In this document: piece after piece, positions 61,385 through 64,000 of the stretch
How the letters are laid out: every line of letters starts with the position of its first letter
How positions within the stretch are numbered: the first letter of the stretch is position 1
Position numbers and translations under genes: made by a program
Notes under the pieces: generated by a model
Told to the model about the DNA's origin: nothing
The model's database searches: none
What the model saw: the letters and a program-made list of their open reading frames with translations, nothing else
NCBI GenBank assembly: GCA_947384775.1
Contig: CANDIF010000004.1
Span: 51,002-115,001 of the forward strand
Length of the DNA stretch: 64,000 nucleotides
Reading direction: 5' to 3'
Source of the DNA: an uncultured Clostridium sp.
Lineage (GTDB): Bacteria; Bacillota; Clostridia; TANB77; CAG-508

Positions 61385-62161
61385 ATGGGAAAACATTATA
61401 ATGAAAGTAGAAAAAACTTAGATATAAAAACAATGAAAAAAACGATATGGCTTTTAATACTACTAATATTTATTATATTGGCAATAATATCTTTTATAAA
61501 TATCACAAAATGGTACTTGAACAATAAAAAAAATGAAGAAATATTAAAAGAAATTTCGGAAACAATAAAAATTGATGAAACACAAGTAAATGAAAAAAAG
61601 TATGTAATTGACTTTAATAAACTAAAAAAGCGAAATCCTGATACAATCGCATTTATAAAAGTGAATGGTACCAATATTGAATTCCCAATTGTTCAAACTA
61701 CTAATAATGACTACTATTTAACACACAATTTCAACAAAGAATACAATTCAGCAGGATGGATATTTGCAGACTATAAAAATAAACTAGATGGGACAGATAA
61801 AAATATTATAATATATGGGCACAATACAAAAGGAAACACAATGTTCAGTAGCTTAAATAATATTTTAAAAGAAGAATGGTACAACAACGAAGAAAATTAT
61901 AAAATTGTTTTTATAACAGAAAATGAATATTTTATTTATGAAGTATTTTCAATATATAAAATAGAAAAAGAAGATTACTATATACAAACAAACTTTAAAA
62001 GTAATGAAACATATACAGAATTTATAGAAACCATAAAGAACAGAAGTATAAAAGATTTCAGCACAGAAATAAATAGTGAAGATAAAATACTTACACTATC
62101 AACTTGTGCTAATAACAAAGATTACAGAATTGTGTTACATGCAAAAGAGATTAAAACATAA
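61385..62161 (+). CDS. srtB: class B sortase
   Basis: A membrane-anchored transpeptidase that attaches surface proteins to the wall. 258 residues; membrane helix at about 19-40; catalytic His146 (IIIYGHNTKG), Cys241 (LTLSTCANN) and Arg248 (DYRIVLHA). The class B pattern FPIVQTTNNDYYLTHNF and the spacing after TLSTC support the type. Probable substrates are the protein at 59483 (VDTGSS tail) and perhaps the S8 protease (LAYTG tail). Confidence 0.9.
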   Translation: MGKHYNESRKNLDIKTMKKTIWLLILLIFIILAIISFINITKWYLNNKKNEEILKEISETIKIDETQVNEKKYVIDFNKLKKRNPDTIAFIKVNGTNIEFPIVQTTNNDYYLTHNFNKEYNSAGWIFADYKNKLDGTDKNIIIYGHNTKGNTMFSSLNNILKEEWYNNEENYKIVFITENEYFIYEVFSIYKIEKEDYYIQTNFKSNETYTEFIETIKNRSIKDFSTEINSEDKILTLSTCANNKDYRIVLHAKEIKT

Positions 62162-62237
62162 AAGATATTGCTCAATATTCAATTAAAAAAGTTCTAAAAA
62201 ATCACTTTATAAATATAATTTTATAAGGTGATTTCTT

Positions 62238-63488
62238 ATGTTTAAGTGTTTAAAGAAACAGAGTAAAAAAATATTAATAATAATACTGTTAGTATTTTTG
62301 AATTTTAATATTATAAATTTTTCTTATGCAGTAGATGATAACGATTTTGATTATGTATGGATAGATGAAGCGGTAGAAGAAGGAAAAACAATTAAAGAAC
62401 CAGAGGTTTTATCAAGGCATGCAGTAATATATGATAGAACTTCAAAAACAGTAATATGGGGAAAAGATGAAATGACAGAAACACCAATGGCAAGTACAAC
62501 TAAGATTATGACAGCAATAGTTATGTGTGAGAAACTTGGAGAAGAAAGAATGAAAGAAACAGTGGAGGTATGTAAAGAAGCTGCATATACAAATGGTTCA
62601 TCAATGGGAATAAAAACAGGAGATAAGGTTACATATCATGATTTATTATATGGTTTAATGCTTCCATCAGGAAATGATGCTGCTGTACAAATAGCAATAA
62701 GTATAGCAGGGAGTGTAGAAAACTTTGCAGAACTAATGAATGAAAAGGCAAAAGAATTAGGATTAGAACATACACACTTTGTAACACCACATGGATTAGA
62801 TAGAGAAGGACATTACACAACTGCAAAAGAACTTGCAATAATAACAGACTGTGCACTTTCAAATCCAATGATAGCAAAAGTGGTAGCGACAGAAAGCTAC
62901 ACGGTAACAATAAACGGATATCCAAAAAATTTAAATAATTCGAATGAATTATTAGGGTACTTAAACGGGGTAACAGGAGTAAAAACAGGATATACAAGTG
63001 GAGCAGGGAGATGCCTAGTAACATCTAGTAATAGAGATGGATTTGAAATAATAACAGTAGTATTAGGATCAGACACAAAAAAGATAAGAACAAAAGATTC
63101 AATAAGACTAATAGAATATGCATATAAAAATTATAAGTTAAAGAACGTAGAAGAATTAGTAGAAGAAGAATATAATAAATGGTGTAAATTAAATCAAAAA
63201 AGAATATATGTAAATAAAGGAGTAAAAACAAATCCAGATATATACTTAGCGAAAGTTCAAAATAAAATATATCCAATAACAGAAAACACTGAAATAATAA
63301 TAGATTCAGAAGTAGAAACAAATTATGAAGCACCAATTGCAGAAAATACAGTAGTTGGCAAAATTACAATTCAAATAGATGGAAAAATAATTGAAGAAAT
63401 AAAGATAAAAACAAAGGAAGAAATAAAACGTAAAGAAATAAAGGAGTATTTCATACAATTTATGGAAATGTTTAAACAGGTAATATAA
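62238..63488 (+). CDS. D-alanyl-D-alanine carboxypeptidase (DacA/PBP5 type)
   Basis: It trims the terminal D-Ala from peptidoglycan stem peptides. A signal peptide ends near SYA31. Motifs: SxxK at 86-89 (MASTTKIMTAIV), SGN at 144-146 (LPSGNDAAVQIA), KTG at about 246 (GVKTGYTSGAGRCLV). The C-terminal PBP5-type beta domain and a short amphipathic helix (IKEYFIQFMEMFKQVI) attach it to the membrane. GGTGATT precedes the ATG. No in-frame CGG. Confidence 0.95.
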   Translation: MFKCLKKQSKKILIIILLVFLNFNIINFSYAVDDNDFDYVWIDEAVEEGKTIKEPEVLSRHAVIYDRTSKTVIWGKDEMTETPMASTTKIMTAIVMCEKLGEERMKETVEVCKEAAYTNGSSMGIKTGDKVTYHDLLYGLMLPSGNDAAVQIAISIAGSVENFAELMNEKAKELGLEHTHFVTPHGLDREGHYTTAKELAIITDCALSNPMIAKVVATESYTVTINGYPKNLNNSNELLGYLNGVTGVKTGYTSGAGRCLVTSSNRDGFEIITVVLGSDTKKIRTKDSIRLIEYAYKNYKLKNVEELVEEEYNKWCKLNQKRIYVNKGVKTNPDIYLAKVQNKIYPITENTEIIIDSEVETNYEAPIAENTVVGKITIQIDGKIIEEIKIKTKEEIKRKEIKEYFIQFMEMFKQVI

Positions 63489-63875
63489 ATTGCAATTAGT
63501 GTGAGGAAAATATTGATAATATCACAAATCATTATGAATTATTTTCAAACTCCGTTCTCCACTCGCTTTAATTGAAGAGAATACAACAAATGTATTGGCA
63601 CGATAAGAACTAACATTAAAGCAAATCGCTTCGGCAAAAATGCTACGCATTTACGTTGCCCTGAAGCGTTAGCTGATCGAACTCGTTTTCAAATAATTAT
63701 AATGATTTGCTTTTATTGAAATTTGGTACAGAGTAGCCAAACGCAGGAGTTTCATAACAAGCAAAGCTTATGGGTGAGGTACCCCAGAACCTTGTTGTTT
63801 ACACAATGAAAGCTCCGACGAGATTTGGTGGACTGTAAAAGTAAAACAAACTACAATTTACATTTCTAATGGAAC
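63489..63875. other. gene-free stretch with structured sequences
   Basis: No supported gene. The first half (63540-63700) has GC-richer stems such as CGCTTC/GAAGCG. The second half contains the folded candidate RNA at 63728-63836. Confidence 0.5.
63728..63836 (+). ncRNA. candidate structured RNA, long bulged hairpin
   Basis: Nested stems: ACAG/CTGT, GCCAAA/TTTGGT, GGAG/CTCC, TTTCAT/ATGAAA, AACAAG/CTTGTT and inner GGGT/ACCC. Single-stranded GTTTACACA lies in one side. The strand is uncertain. No known RNA family was recognised; SRP RNA, 6S, T-box and tmRNA hallmarks are lacking. Confidence 0.5.
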
Positions 63876-63909
63876 AAAAAAATCAGGATTTCACAAAATC
63901 CTGATTTTT
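63876..63909. terminator. bidirectional terminator at the window end
   Basis: AAAAATCAGGATTT pairs with AAATCCTGATTTTT around a short loop, between the candidate RNA and the minus-strand gene. Confidence 0.85.
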
Positions 63910-63917
63910 GTTTTATA

Positions 63918-64000
63918 TTATAGACTAATTGTTCTAGGTGCATCTGCAGTTCCGCCATCAGTTGAAATCTTGATGTTAGACCCAAGAGAAACTACCGGAC
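63918..64000 (-). CDS. C-terminal fragment of an unidentified protein
   Basis: Only the last 26 codons are in the window: SLGSNIKISTDGGTADAPR and TISL, then TAA. It looks like the end of a secreted or surface protein but cannot be assigned. It is followed by the bidirectional terminator. Confidence 0.5.
   Translation of the reverse strand, partial: PVVSLGSNIKISTDGGTADAPRTISL

Noticed and set aside
63760..63790. T-box leader (GGGTGAGGTACC)
   Set aside because: No plus-strand gene follows, and the specifier and antiterminator features are lacking.

Overview
The window is a low-GC bacterial chromosome segment. Its dominant AGA arginine codons, A-rich coding strands, strong AGGAGG ribosome binding sites and gene content (mreD, mrdA, minC, cwlD, fhs, class B sortase, YlmH, rpoB/rpoC) suggest an uncultured anaerobic Clostridia-type Firmicute, probably a gut lineage. 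That placement is inference. No rRNA, tRNA or CRISPR array was seen.

Layout. 1-12 kb is envelope and cell-shape genes: a membrane-anchored partial protein, an RsiV-like lipoprotein-type protein, a zincin, a cell-wall S8 protease, mreD-mrdA-minC, a response-regulator/GGDEF protein and the amidase cwlD. 12.6-24.5 kb holds fhs, an LtaS-type transferase, purA, cdd, ylmH, a YgjP-like peptidase, a helicase-nuclease and two compositionally foreign orphan genes. 24.5-44.5 kb is a 19.9-kb integrative element bounded by identical 16-bp tRNA-Met-like cores, with an integrase, excisionase, replication genes and a dense set of defence-like cargo: reverse transcriptase, SieB-like protein, type III restriction-modification, AAA ATPase, MqsR/Panacea toxin-antitoxin and a giant STAND NTPase. 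It has no visible conjugation or capsid genes. 44.7-64 kb returns to the chromosome: ArsC/Spx-like, a broken gene, ogt, rpoB, rpoC, an M18 aminopeptidase, a sortase B with its putative substrate, and a DacA-type carboxypeptidase.

Main discovery. Five genes appear frameshifted at eight places: a zincin, mrdA (three times), cwlD (twice), a helicase and the Res subunit. Every break has the same form. The zero frame reaches a CGG codon, and skipping exactly its C puts the ribosome on GGN (Gly) and restores the family motif (Walker A PPGTGK, TPGKGD, DAGHGGEDGG, and the frame leading to the KTG triad of PBP2). By hand scan of all other called genes, about 18-19 thousand codons on both strands, CGG is never used in frame except twice in one foreign-looking orphan gene. 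CGA, CGC and CGT are used as Arg. The simplest reading is that CGG has no normal sense meaning here and acts as a +1 frameshift signal, or that CGGN is read as a four-base glycine codon. The mobile element's Res gene carries the same signal, so it is adapted to this code.

Other notable structure: three GTTAAC box pairs at 26-27 nt spacing on three promoters of the element; hairpin-rich non-coding DNA upstream of the reverse transcriptase and the replication genes; a dispersed palindromic repeat around purA, rpoB and rpoC; and terminator hairpins overlapping or directly preceding ribosome binding sites of cwlD and the sortase.
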